Assembly: GCF_001660705.2 (NCBI RefSeq)
Contig: NZ_LYBV02000021.1
Location: 1 to 64,000 of the forward strand
Direction of reading: 5' to 3'
DNA: 64,000 bases
From: Saccharicrinis aurantiacus
GTDB taxonomy: Bacteria > Bacteroidota > Bacteroidia > Bacteroidales > Marinilabiliaceae
Shown here: in pieces, positions 56,124-64,000 of the stretch
Numbering within the stretch: position 1 is the stretch's first letter
How the letters are laid out: each line of letters opens with the position of its first letter
The notes under the pieces: model-generated
Seen by the model: only the letters and a program-made list of their open reading frames with translations
What the model was told of the DNA's origin: nothing
Database searches by the model: none
Made by a program: the position numbers and the translations under genes

Positions 56124-56678
56124 GTGAAAAGTATAAATCATAAGCGCATATTTGAAGGTTCTACTTACGAGGATGTTTTCCATAAATACTATGGGGCTTT
56201 GGTGAGTTATGCCGTTCGGTTTGTGTCTGATGATCAAGCTTCTGAAGATTTGGTGCAGGATGTATTCTTAAGGTTATTAAATAAAATACGCAATAACGAA
56301 GAACTTAATGATGTAAGATCTTATTTGTATCGATCGGTAAAGAATCAATGTATTAATTATAATAAGCACATGTTGGTTCGTGATAAATACGAAGCTGATA
56401 ATGCTGATGGTATAGATAATGAAGACAACTATATTGATGCAGCTATTAGAACAGAGGTTTACCGACAATTAAATGAAGCGTTAAAAAAGCTACCTCCTCA
56501 AACGCAAAAAATATTTCGTTTGGTGTTAGATGGTCTTACATCAAAAGAGATTGCAGAGGATCTTCAATTGTCTGTTGAAACTGTTAAAACGCAGCGTAAG
56601 AGAGCGAAAATGATGCTTAAGCAGCATTTGGGTAATGTTACATATGTGCTCGCAATACTGTTCAACTATATACCCTGA
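56124..56678 (+). CDS. ECF RNA polymerase sigma factor (FecI-like)
   Basis: A 184-residue extracytoplasmic-function sigma factor, beginning at GTG. Region 2 is VFHKYYGALVSYAVRFVSDD then EDLVQDVFLRLLNKI; region 4 is LKKLPPQTQKIFRLVLDGLT then EIAEDLQLSVETVKTQRKRA. It should be held by the FecR protein encoded next and released when the SusC outer-membrane protein signals, as in Fec-type trans-envelope control. It heads a five-gene uptake locus running to the window end. Confidence 0.92.
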   Translation: MKSINHKRIFEGSTYEDVFHKYYGALVSYAVRFVSDDQASEDLVQDVFLRLLNKIRNNEELNDVRSYLYRSVKNQCINYNKHMLVRDKYEADNADGIDNEDNYIDAAIRTEVYRQLNEALKKLPPQTQKIFRLVLDGLTSKEIAEDLQLSVETVKTQRKRAKMMLKQHLGNVTYVLAILFNYIP

Positions 56679-56852
56679 TATTAATCGCTTTTTCTATCTG
56701 ATAACGGTCATTTTATTGGCTTTCTGACTTCAAATTGCTTCTTGATTGTAATTAAAAGTCATTTTTTTACGATAAAATGAAATTATTTGTACCCACTTTT
56801 TTATAAACGCATGTCTTAACTATAGAAGCGCCTAAAAACCTATTGTTGATTT

Positions 56853-58019
56853 ATGAAAGAACAATTTAAAATAGCCGATATTATTACAAAGTGTATTCAG
56901 GAGAAAGAGCTGAGTGCAGATGAGATGCAGTATATAGGCAATTGGCGTAAGCAGTCTAACAATAATAATACCTACAAAGAATTGCTGAATGGAAATGGCT
57001 TGGAAGTATTTCAGCAAGGAATAAAGAAATACGATTCCAACGCTGCATTACAAAATGTATTGCGAAAGAGCAGTGCTTCGCGATTTAATAGAGTTCGTTT
57101 AAGTTTTCAAAAGATTGCCGCAGTAGTAATACCTGCCATCATTATTTTGGGTGCATCTTTTTTATTGTGGGATAGCACGCCCGAGCAAACAACAATTGCA
57201 AAATCAGAAGAAATTAAGCCAGTTTCTAATAAAGCAATATTACTTCTTGATAATGGTCAGTCGGTTCAATTAGGTGATATAGAGCAGGGCGTTATCAGTG
57301 AATCAGATGGTACGCTTATTAGCAACGATAAAGGTTTGATAAAATATGATCAATCTAATAAAATTGCTCAAAAAACGATTTATAATACGATTAAAGTACC
57401 TCGTGGCGGAGAGTATCAATTGGTTTTAGCTGATGGTACTAAGGTGTGGTTAAACTCTGACTCAGAAATAAAATATCCAGTTCAGTTTACAGGTAATACA
57501 AGAGAAGTATGGATTAGCGGAGAGTTGTATTTTGATGTTCATCCTGATAAAAATAAACCATTTAAAATATCTGCCAATGGTGTTGGTATAGAAGTTTTAG
57601 GTACTGAGTTTAATGTAGAAGCTTATAAAGAAGACCAAGATATAATTACCACATTAATAGAGGGAAGCGTTAAGGTAACTACCGAATCCAACAAAGGTTT
57701 AATTATGAAACCAAATGATCAGGTAGTCTTTAATAGAACAGATCAATCTATAGAAATTAATCAGGTAAATGCCAGAAATATGAGTTTATGGAAAGATGGT
57801 GTTTTCTATGCCGATGCAGAACCACTTTCTGAGATAATGGAACGTTTGGCACGTTGGTATAATGTAGATGTAAGTTATGATTCGCCAATGTTAAAAACAA
57901 AACGTTTTAGTATTGAGGTGAAAAGATATGAAGATATATCAAAGGTGTTACACATTTTAGCTGCAACACAAAAGGTTGATTTTGATGTGGAAGGAAATAA
58001 AGTAATTGTAATGAAATAA
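56853..58019 (+). CDS. FecR-type anti-sigma factor
   Basis: A 388-residue single-pass inner-membrane protein. An N-terminal cytoplasmic anti-sigma part (~1-90) precedes a membrane helix (AAVVIPAIIILGASFLLW). The periplasmic FecR domain contains VPRGGEYQLVLADGTKVWLN, REVWISGELYFDVHPDKNKP and a DUF4974-like end (DAEPLSEIMERLARWYNVDV). It should bind the sigma factor encoded upstream and sense the STN domain of the SusC protein encoded downstream. A terminator at 58029-58050 follows, so SusC has its own level of expression. Confidence 0.92.
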   Translation: MKEQFKIADIITKCIQEKELSADEMQYIGNWRKQSNNNNTYKELLNGNGLEVFQQGIKKYDSNAALQNVLRKSSASRFNRVRLSFQKIAAVVIPAIIILGASFLLWDSTPEQTTIAKSEEIKPVSNKAILLLDNGQSVQLGDIEQGVISESDGTLISNDKGLIKYDQSNKIAQKTIYNTIKVPRGGEYQLVLADGTKVWLNSDSEIKYPVQFTGNTREVWISGELYFDVHPDKNKPFKISANGVGIEVLGTEFNVEAYKEDQDIITTLIEGSVKVTTESNKGLIMKPNDQVVFNRTDQSIEINQVNARNMSLWKDGVFYADAEPLSEIMERLARWYNVDVSYDSPMLKTKRFSIEVKRYEDISKVLHILAATQKVDFDVEGNKVIVMK

Positions 58020-58028
58020 AAATAAAGC

Positions 58029-58050
58029 AAAAGTTGCGCCAACAACTTTT
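58029..58050 (+). terminator. Terminator-like hairpin after FecR
   Basis: AAAAGTTG (58029-58036) pairs with CAACTTTT (58043-58050), 8 bp with a six-base loop and a TTTT end. It lies 9 bases after the FecR stop. Confidence 0.6.
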
Positions 58051-58068
58051 GCCCATTTAATTAATTCA

Positions 58069-58091
58069 ATAGTTCCCGAGCGGGGAACTAT
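58069..58091 (+). other. Perfect 9-bp hairpin before SusC
   Basis: ATAGTTCCC (58069-58077) and GGGAACTAT (58083-58091) are separated by GAGCG. It is 22 bases before the SusC start, in a place where it could affect SusC translation or mark an operator. Confidence 0.5.
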
Positions 58092-58113
58092 AATGTAAAC
58101 CTTATACAAATTT

Positions 58114-61100
58114 ATGTTATTATTTAAACAAAAAAACTTTTATAAAAGAAAGTTTCGATTGGCAACACCTGCTTTTGTAGTGCATTTGCTGCTATTGTTT
58201 ATGTGCTCTGTCTCCGTAAACGCTAGTGTTTACTCCGAAAATTATATGCTTAGTGTAAAAGGCAAGGATAAACTTTTAACCGAAGTATTTAAAGAAATTC
58301 GAAATACAAGTGAATTTACTTTTGTATACGATCACTCCGATGTAGTTGGTATTGTTATCGATGAGGTTTCTTTTGAAGAAGTTAGTGTAGAAGATATATT
58401 AGACAACTGTTTGGTTAATACAGGTCTGGTATATGAAGTGATTGACAATGTAATAGTATTAAAAAGACTTGCAGTTAATACATCGCTTAACCAGCAAAGC
58501 AAAAAAAGAACCATTACCGGTATTGTAAAAGATGATAAAACTGGTGAATTAATGCCAGGTGTAGCAGTTGTTGAAAAAGGAACTGCTAATGGAACTGTTA
58601 CAAGCTTCGATGGCGATTACTCTATTGAGGTTAGTACAGAGGGCGCTATTTTGCAATTCTCTTTTATAGGTATGGATATTCAAGAAATTCCTGTCACTTC
58701 AGCAATTATTAACTGTGACTTAAAAGAGGAATCGGTGATGATGGATGAGTTGGTAGTAGTGGGAATGCACAAAGTAGATAGACGATTTTTTACTGGGGCT
58801 ACCGATAAAGTTAAAGTTGAAGATGCTCGTTTGGATGGTATGCCCGATGTTAGTAGAATGCTTGAAGGGCGTTCTGCAGGGGTATCAGTTCAAAATACGT
58901 CAGGTACTTTTGGTGCAGCGCCTAAAATTAGAGTAAGGGGTGCCTCTTCAATTTATGGTAATCAAAAACCTTTATGGGTAGTTGATGGTGTTATCCTTGA
59001 GGATATAGTTAATGTTGGGGCAGATGAGCTTTCATCAGGAGATCCTGCAACATTAATTAGTTCCGCAATTGCCGGATTAAATGCCAACGATATTGAAAGT
59101 TTCCAAATTTTGAAAGATGGATCTGCAACTTCTATATATGGTGCGCGTGCTATGAATGGTGTTATTGTAATTACCACTAAGCGAGGTAGTGCAGGTATGA
59201 CAACCTTCAATTATTCGGGTGAATTTACCACTCGTATGACACCCAATTACGCCGATTTCAATATTATGAATTCTCAAGATCAGATGGATGTATATGTTGA
59301 GCTAGAGCGTAAAGGTTGGCTAGGGCATGCTGAAATATCGAGAGCTCAAAATGGAGGTGTTTATAATAAAATGTATAACGAAATAAACACCTATAATCCA
59401 GTTACTGGTTCTTTTATGTTGGAAAATACTCCTGAATCAAGAGCCCGTTTTCTGAATCAATATGAAATGGCAAATACAGATTGGTTTAATGAGTTATTTA
59501 GTGCTAAACCAATGCAAACGCACTCAATAAGTATGTCAAGCGGAACCGATAAAGCACGAACATACGCTTCTATTAGTTATTTTGGCGATCCAGGTTGGAC
59601 ACCAGTTTCAGAAGTTCAGCGCTTTACGGCAAATATGAATGTGGCTTATGATATAAATGAAAAGTTAACTCTTACATTTTTAACTAATAATTCATTCCGT
59701 AATCAATTTGCGCCAGGTACACTTAATCAACAAGTAGATGTAGTAGCAGGACAACTCTCGCGCGATTTTGATATTAACCCTTTTAGTTATGCTTTAAATA
59801 CATCGCGAGCCATGACGCTTTACGATGCTGAGACAGGCCAAAGAGAGTTCTTTAGAAGAAATTATACAGAGTTTAATATTCTTCATGAGTTGGAGAACAA
59901 CTTTATGGAGTACAATGTGGCAGATCTTAAATATCAAGGAGAAATTGACTATAAAGTTACACCAAAACTCCAAGCCAAAGCTTTAGGATCATTTCGTTAC
60001 TCATCAACTAAGCGTGAGCATAGTATCAAAGAAAATTCAAATCAAGCAAATGCTTATCGTGCGGCTGGTAATCAATTTGTTATTGATAGTAACCGTTATT
60101 TGTATTCAGATCCAGATGACCCTAACGGTCAGCCAATGGTTGTTTTACCAGTAGGGGGTATTTACGATACTCAAAACTATTCTATGAGATCATATGATTT
60201 ACGTGGAACTCTGAATTATAACAATACCTTTTCTGCTGTACATAGTCTTAACTTATTTGGTGGTGCAGAGCTTAGGGCTTCAGATAGAACAAACACGTGG
60301 TTTCGTGGGTGGGGTTATCAATTCGATCAGGGAGGAATCCCTTTTGTTGATCCCAATTTAATGAAACAGCAAATCGAAGGGAATAACGATTATTATAGCC
60401 ATGCTTTACTACATGATAGAAGTACTGCATTTTTTGCAACAAGTACCTATGCTTATAAAGGTAAATATTCTTTAAACCTGACTGGTAGATATGAAGGTTC
60501 TAATCAAATGGGGAAATCTCGTTCATCACGTTGGTTACCTACTTGGAATATTGCAACCGCATGGAATATGCATGAAGAAAGGTTTTTTAAATATCTTAAG
60601 CCTGTAATGAGTCATTTAACCACAAGGGTTTCTTATAGTTTAACTGCCGAACGTGGTCCTGCTAGTAATGCAGCTGCTTTCTTTCGTAACCAAACAACAT
60701 ATCGCCCTTTAGTTAGTGATAAGGAAAGTAGTATTTTGCTTGTTGACCTTGAGAATAGCGAATTAACTTGGGAAAAGAAGCATGAGTTCAATGTAGGTTT
60801 AGATGCTGGTTTTATAGCCAACAGAATTAATTTATCAGGAGATTATTACGTTAGAAATAACTTTGATTTAATTGGTTTAATCAGAACCTCAGGAGTTGGA
60901 GGTCAGGTAAGTAAGTTAGCTAACTATGCCGATATGAAATCTAGTGGTGTTGAACTTTCATTAACTACTACCAATATAAAAAGTGAGCGCTTTTCCTGGA
61001 CAACGAACTTTACTTACTCCTATGCTCAAAACGAAATTACAAAGTTAGACAATACACCTAATATGATGGATTTGGTTTCGGGTAACGGAACTGCCATTGA

Positions 61101-61776
61101 GGGATATCCGGTAAGAGCATTATTCTCACTGCCTTTTGAAGGATTAAATGGAGAAGGCTTACCAACTTTTGGTACGCATGATGGTGGTACAACCATAACC
61201 GATCATAACTTTCAGGAAACCATCGATCTAGATCATTTAGTATATGAGGGGCCGGTAGATCCAACTGTAACAGGTGGTTTTGGGAATGCATTTAGTTATA
61301 AGAATTTTAAATTAAATGTATTTGCAACCTATTCTTTTGGAAACGTTATTCGTTTAGACCCGTATTTCTCATCTTCTTATTCCGATTTAGATGCATCACC
61401 AAAGGAATTTAAAAATAGGTGGGTAGTTGCTGGAGACGAGAAGTATACAGATATACCTGTAATACCTTCTAAAAGACAAGATGCAGAAATAGCTGATTTA
61501 AATGTAGCCTATAATGCATATAACTTTTCAACGGTGCGTATTGCTGATGGTGGTTTTATTCGTATGAAAGAAATATCGTTGAACTACGATTTATCAAAAG
61601 AAGTTATTGAGAAGTTAGGCTTAGCATCAGCCTCAGTGCGTTTTCAGGCACTGAACCCATTCTTAATTTATGCCGATAAAGATTTACAAGGACAAGATCC
61701 CGAGTTTGTACGTTCAGGAGGTGTAGCTATGCCTGTGCCTAAGCAATTTACATTAACCCTACGTGTTGGATTATAA
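58114..61776 (+). CDS. SusC-type TonB-dependent receptor with STN signalling domain
   Basis: A 1220-residue SusC protein with an N-terminal extension. After a signal peptide come an STN (secretin/TonB N-terminal) domain at ~50-115 (EFTFVYDHSDVVGIVIDEVS) and a carboxypeptidase-regulatory-like domain at ~130-205 (GIVKDDKTGELMPGVAVVEK). The plug (MMDELVVVGMHKVDRRFFTG, VRGASSIYGNQKPLWVVDGV) and the barrel follow. The STN domain is what contacts FecR in the periplasm, matching the sigma/FecR pair upstream. The substrate is unknown. It overlaps the ORF of SusD by 14 bases only if SusD starts early; with ATG 61790 there are 13 bases between genes. Confidence 0.93.
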   Translation: MLLFKQKNFYKRKFRLATPAFVVHLLLLFMCSVSVNASVYSENYMLSVKGKDKLLTEVFKEIRNTSEFTFVYDHSDVVGIVIDEVSFEEVSVEDILDNCLVNTGLVYEVIDNVIVLKRLAVNTSLNQQSKKRTITGIVKDDKTGELMPGVAVVEKGTANGTVTSFDGDYSIEVSTEGAILQFSFIGMDIQEIPVTSAIINCDLKEESVMMDELVVVGMHKVDRRFFTGATDKVKVEDARLDGMPDVSRMLEGRSAGVSVQNTSGTFGAAPKIRVRGASSIYGNQKPLWVVDGVILEDIVNVGADELSSGDPATLISSAIAGLNANDIESFQILKDGSATSIYGARAMNGVIVITTKRGSAGMTTFNYSGEFTTRMTPNYADFNIMNSQDQMDVYVELERKGWLGHAEISRAQNGGVYNKMYNEINTYNPVTGSFMLENTPESRARFLNQYEMANTDWFNELFSAKPMQTHSISMSSGTDKARTYASISYFGDPGWTPVSEVQRFTANMNVAYDINEKLTLTFLTNNSFRNQFAPGTLNQQVDVVAGQLSRDFDINPFSYALNTSRAMTLYDAETGQREFFRRNYTEFNILHELENNFMEYNVADLKYQGEIDYKVTPKLQAKALGSFRYSSTKREHSIKENSNQANAYRAAGNQFVIDSNRYLYSDPDDPNGQPMVVLPVGGIYDTQNYSMRSYDLRGTLNYNNTFSAVHSLNLFGGAELRASDRTNTWFRGWGYQFDQGGIPFVDPNLMKQQIEGNNDYYSHALLHDRSTAFFATSTYAYKGKYSLNLTGRYEGSNQMGKSRSSRWLPTWNIATAWNMHEERFFKYLKPVMSHLTTRVSYSLTAERGPASNAAAFFRNQTTYRPLVSDKESSILLVDLENSELTWEKKHEFNVGLDAGFIANRINLSGDYYVRNNFDLIGLIRTSGVGGQVSKLANYADMKSSGVELSLTTTNIKSERFSWTTNFTYSYAQNEITKLDNTPNMMDLVSGNGTAIEGYPVRALFSLPFEGLNGEGLPTFGTHDGGTTITDHNFQETIDLDHLVYEGPVDPTVTGGFGNAFSYKNFKLNVFATYSFGNVIRLDPYFSSSYSDLDASPKEFKNRWVVAGDEKYTDIPVIPSKRQDAEIADLNVAYNAYNFSTVRIADGGFIRMKEISLNYDLSKEVIEKLGLASASVRFQALNPFLIYADKDLQGQDPEFVRSGGVAMPVPKQFTLTLRVGL

Positions 61777-61789
61777 AATAGAATCGAAG

Positions 61790-63379
61790 ATGAGAAAAAA
61801 CTTAATACATAATATTAAGACTATAAGCCTTGTTTTTTGGCTAGGTTTTAACATGGTTGCTTGTAACGACTTTTTAGATCAACAACCAGATAATAGAACT
61901 GAAATTGATAATGTAGAAACCGTTGCCAAACTTTTAGTAACCGCTTATCCCAATAGTTCACATATTGAGATGGCTGAATTAATGAGTGATAATGTAACGG
62001 ATCTTGGACCGGCCTATACTTCAATGCAAGTTTGGAATAAAGATATTTACAAATGGGAGCCTGTTATAGATCTAAATCAAGATACACCAGCTGCATTTTG
62101 GGCAGCTTGCTATTCTGCTATCGCAGCTGCCAATCATGCATTGGAAGCTATTGATGAATTAGGAAGTACTGATGAACTTTTACCTTATAAAGGAGAAGCT
62201 TTACTATGTCGCGCATACAGTCACTTTATGTTGGTAAATATATTCTCGCAACACTATAATGCCAACACTGCAGAAAGTGATTTAGGTGTTCCTTATGCCA
62301 CAGATCCTGAGGTAACAGTTTTAGCGGATTACAAACGTGAGTCAGTTGCCAAGGTTTATGAGTTAATAGAAAATGACCTTACCGAGGGTTTAAGTATGCT
62401 TTCAAATACTGCCTATACAGTACCCAAGTATCATTTTACTATTCAGGCTGCGAATGTATTTGCCTCAAGGTTTTATTTATATAAAGGCGAGTGGGAAAAG
62501 TGTATTGAACACGCCAATATTGCTTTGGGTGATAATCCTTTGGTATATATGAGAGACTGGGAAACTTACGACACCTATACGCCGAATGAGTTTCTTGAAA
62601 TGTACACACGTTCCACTGATAATGCTAATTTACTTATGATGGGATCAGCATCATGGTGGGCCCGTGCATATACAAGAAACCAATATGGAGTAACCGTTCA
62701 AAAGCGCGATTATTTTTATGGTTATTACAGTGGTTTGCACCCTTGGGGTGGTGGTCAAGAAGTAGGTTCCGGAACATATATTAATACAGGAACCTATGCC
62801 ATGAAAAATATTTACAACATGGGAGCTGATATTTGGTTTACGCCAAAATGGGATGAAAAATTTAAATACTCCTATCCTGGTGCGAATACAGGAATTGGTT
62901 ATATAATGCAACCTATCTTCACAGGCGAAGAGGTTTTACTAAATCGTGCAGAGGCTTTAATTATGGCTGGTAAAACAAGCGAAGGTATTGCCGATTTAAA
63001 CTTATGGGTAGATTCACATTGTCCATATCCTGGTTCTATACCAGAGTATTTAGAAACCTATTATGGTTATAGGCCTCATGCCGATCTAAACCCAGGTTTT
63101 AATATCCCTGAAGAGAATAAGTTGTTAATTCAATCGGTACTAGATATCCGACACAGAGAATTTCTTCATGATGGTTTGCGATGGTTCGATATTAAACGCT
63201 ATAACTTCCAAATAGAGCACGAAATATTCGGTGGCGTTAGTTTAGTATTGCCACCTAACGATCCACGACGAGCCGTTCAAATACCACAGGACGCGCTTAA
63301 TAATGGTATAGAGCCCAACCCCCGTGAACCACTGAATTATTCAGACAATGATTACATAACAGCAACCTATGACTTGTAA
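61790..63379 (+). CDS. SusD-family binding lipoprotein
   Basis: A 529-residue RagB/SusD protein from the ATG at 61790, chosen because it gives a normal signal peptide and lipobox ending C25 (NMVAC); an upstream start at 61763 would add nine hydrophilic residues. It has SusD helical repeats (YKGEALLCRAYSHFMLVNIF) and the C-terminal part FLHDGLRWFDIKRYNF then VQIPQDALNNGIEPNPRE. It works with the SusC protein encoded just upstream. Its closest kind is the SusD of sigma/FecR loci rather than of starch-type loci. Confidence 0.9.
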   Translation: MRKNLIHNIKTISLVFWLGFNMVACNDFLDQQPDNRTEIDNVETVAKLLVTAYPNSSHIEMAELMSDNVTDLGPAYTSMQVWNKDIYKWEPVIDLNQDTPAAFWAACYSAIAAANHALEAIDELGSTDELLPYKGEALLCRAYSHFMLVNIFSQHYNANTAESDLGVPYATDPEVTVLADYKRESVAKVYELIENDLTEGLSMLSNTAYTVPKYHFTIQAANVFASRFYLYKGEWEKCIEHANIALGDNPLVYMRDWETYDTYTPNEFLEMYTRSTDNANLLMMGSASWWARAYTRNQYGVTVQKRDYFYGYYSGLHPWGGGQEVGSGTYINTGTYAMKNIYNMGADIWFTPKWDEKFKYSYPGANTGIGYIMQPIFTGEEVLLNRAEALIMAGKTSEGIADLNLWVDSHCPYPGSIPEYLETYYGYRPHADLNPGFNIPEENKLLIQSVLDIRHREFLHDGLRWFDIKRYNFQIEHEIFGGVSLVLPPNDPRRAVQIPQDALNNGIEPNPREPLNYSDNDYITATYDL

Positions 63380-63395
63380 AATAGATATGATTAAG

Positions 63396-64000
63396 ATGAA
63401 GAATTTACTATTTGTATTTATAGCCTTAACTGTACTATTAACGGGCTGTAATAAAGAAGAAGATCTTGGGGAAAGTAGATTAGATACTACAACACCTCCT
63501 TTAAGCGAATTAGATCAATGGTTACGCAATACCTTTTTGCCATATAACCTAGAGGTAAAATATAAGTGGGATGATTTTGAGGGTGATATGAAAAAAAACC
63601 TTATTCCAACAGAAGAAGATAAGGTAAAGCCCTTAATGGATGTGATGGATAAGGTTTGGATTAAATGCTACGAAGAAGAAGGGGGTGACGATTTTATAAA
63701 ATCATACATTCCAAAGCTTATTTATCTACTTGGTGGCGCAGGAGTTAATCCTGAAGGAACAATTACCCAAGGTACTGCTGAAGCAGGACGTAAAATTGTG
63801 TTGTATGAAGTAAATAAATTTGATGCTACAGAGGCTGCTCGTATCAATCGATTCTTTCATGTTATGCACCATGAGTTTGCCCATATCTTGCACCAAACTA
63901 CACTTTATGAAGTGATTGGTTACGAGGCAATTTCAAAGGGTAAATACAGAAGTGATTGGAGTAATGTAAGAGAAGCTAATGTGGAAGAATATTTAGGCGA
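63396..64000 (+). CDS. Putative zinc-binding metallopeptidase lipoprotein (partial, runs past the window)
   Basis: An open frame starting at ATG 63396 (an in-frame ATG at 63387 is also possible) runs without stop to the window end, 201 full codons. The lipobox ends at C18 (TVLLTGC). The zinc motif HEFAH is residues 159-163 (MHHEFAHILHQT), so H159, H163 and E160 are set; the third ligand lies beyond the window. The layout fits the Mx1-type putative metallopeptidases that accompany SusC/SusD pairs. It is probably a surface or periplasmic protease of this locus. It starts 16 bases after the SusD stop. Confidence 0.82.
   Translation, partial: MKNLLFVFIALTVLLTGCNKEEDLGESRLDTTTPPLSELDQWLRNTFLPYNLEVKYKWDDFEGDMKKNLIPTEEDKVKPLMDVMDKVWIKCYEEEGGDDFIKSYIPKLIYLLGGAGVNPEGTITQGTAEAGRKIVLYEVNKFDATEAARINRFFHVMHHEFAHILHQTTLYEVIGYEAISKGKYRSDWSNVREANVEEYLG

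Overview
This 64 kb AT-rich window comes from a member of the Bacteroidota. Three SusD-type and SusC-type genes sets are absent elsewhere in bacteria but here there are two SusC/SusD pairs, an ECF sigma/FecR anti-sigma pair, a type IX secretion C-terminal signal, DUF6452/DUF6048 genes, and many -7 elements of the form TAnnTTTG. An oxygen-sensitive thiamine route (ThiH) and an iron-sulfur serine dehydratase are compatible with an anaerobic or microaerobic, perhaps marine, Bacteroidia; that lifestyle is inference.

Region by region. (1) 145-1101: a biotin-synthase-like radical SAM protein flanked by copies of a dispersed REP-like repeat. (2) 1230-5863, minus strand: a T9SS cargo protein, three tandem exported tail-fibre-like proteins with nearly identical C-termini, and a short gene of unclear start whose 5' end is six 21-bp repeats. 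A promoter and a 53-codon ORF lie upstream. (3) 6943-10413, minus: a dicarboxylate symporter fused to a solute-binding domain, and a Bcr/CflA-type exporter. (4) 10557-25650, plus: a polysaccharide utilisation locus (propeller/HTH regulator, SusC, SusD, PKD surface glycan-binding lipoprotein, GH16, GH2, GH3), best read as a laminarin-like beta-1,3-glucan system; a second GH3 follows at 29892. Two M16 peptidase genes (26088-29507, minus) lie between. (5) 32309-45432: housekeeping and envelope genes (DUF6452/DUF6048, L,D-transpeptidase, serine dehydratase, lipoprotein arsenate-reductase-like enzyme, MFS transporter, two membrane proteins), then a solute-binding lipoprotein next to a hybrid histidine kinase. 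(6) 45471-51230: a TPP-riboswitch-controlled thiamine operon thiS-thiC-thiD-thiG-thiH-thiF with no thiE. (7) 51885-55633: a FadL-like porin and a U32 peptidase-family protein. (8) 56124-64000: ECF sigma, FecR, STN-containing SusC, SusD and the start of a zinc-metallopeptidase lipoprotein, a sigma/anti-sigma controlled uptake locus probably aimed at protein or glycoprotein substrates.

The most unusual non-coding signal is a class of degenerate repeats with a unit of about 21 bp, often alternating to give a 41-42 bp super-period. It occurs at three places with different sequences (5738-5863, 25768-25988, 51289-51515). The window also holds a perfect 48-bp palindrome with outer inverted arms (36728-36828), and a dispersed REP-like family (8, 1117, 6455, 6645, 49209 and others). 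No tRNA, rRNA, CRISPR array or transposase gene was recognised.
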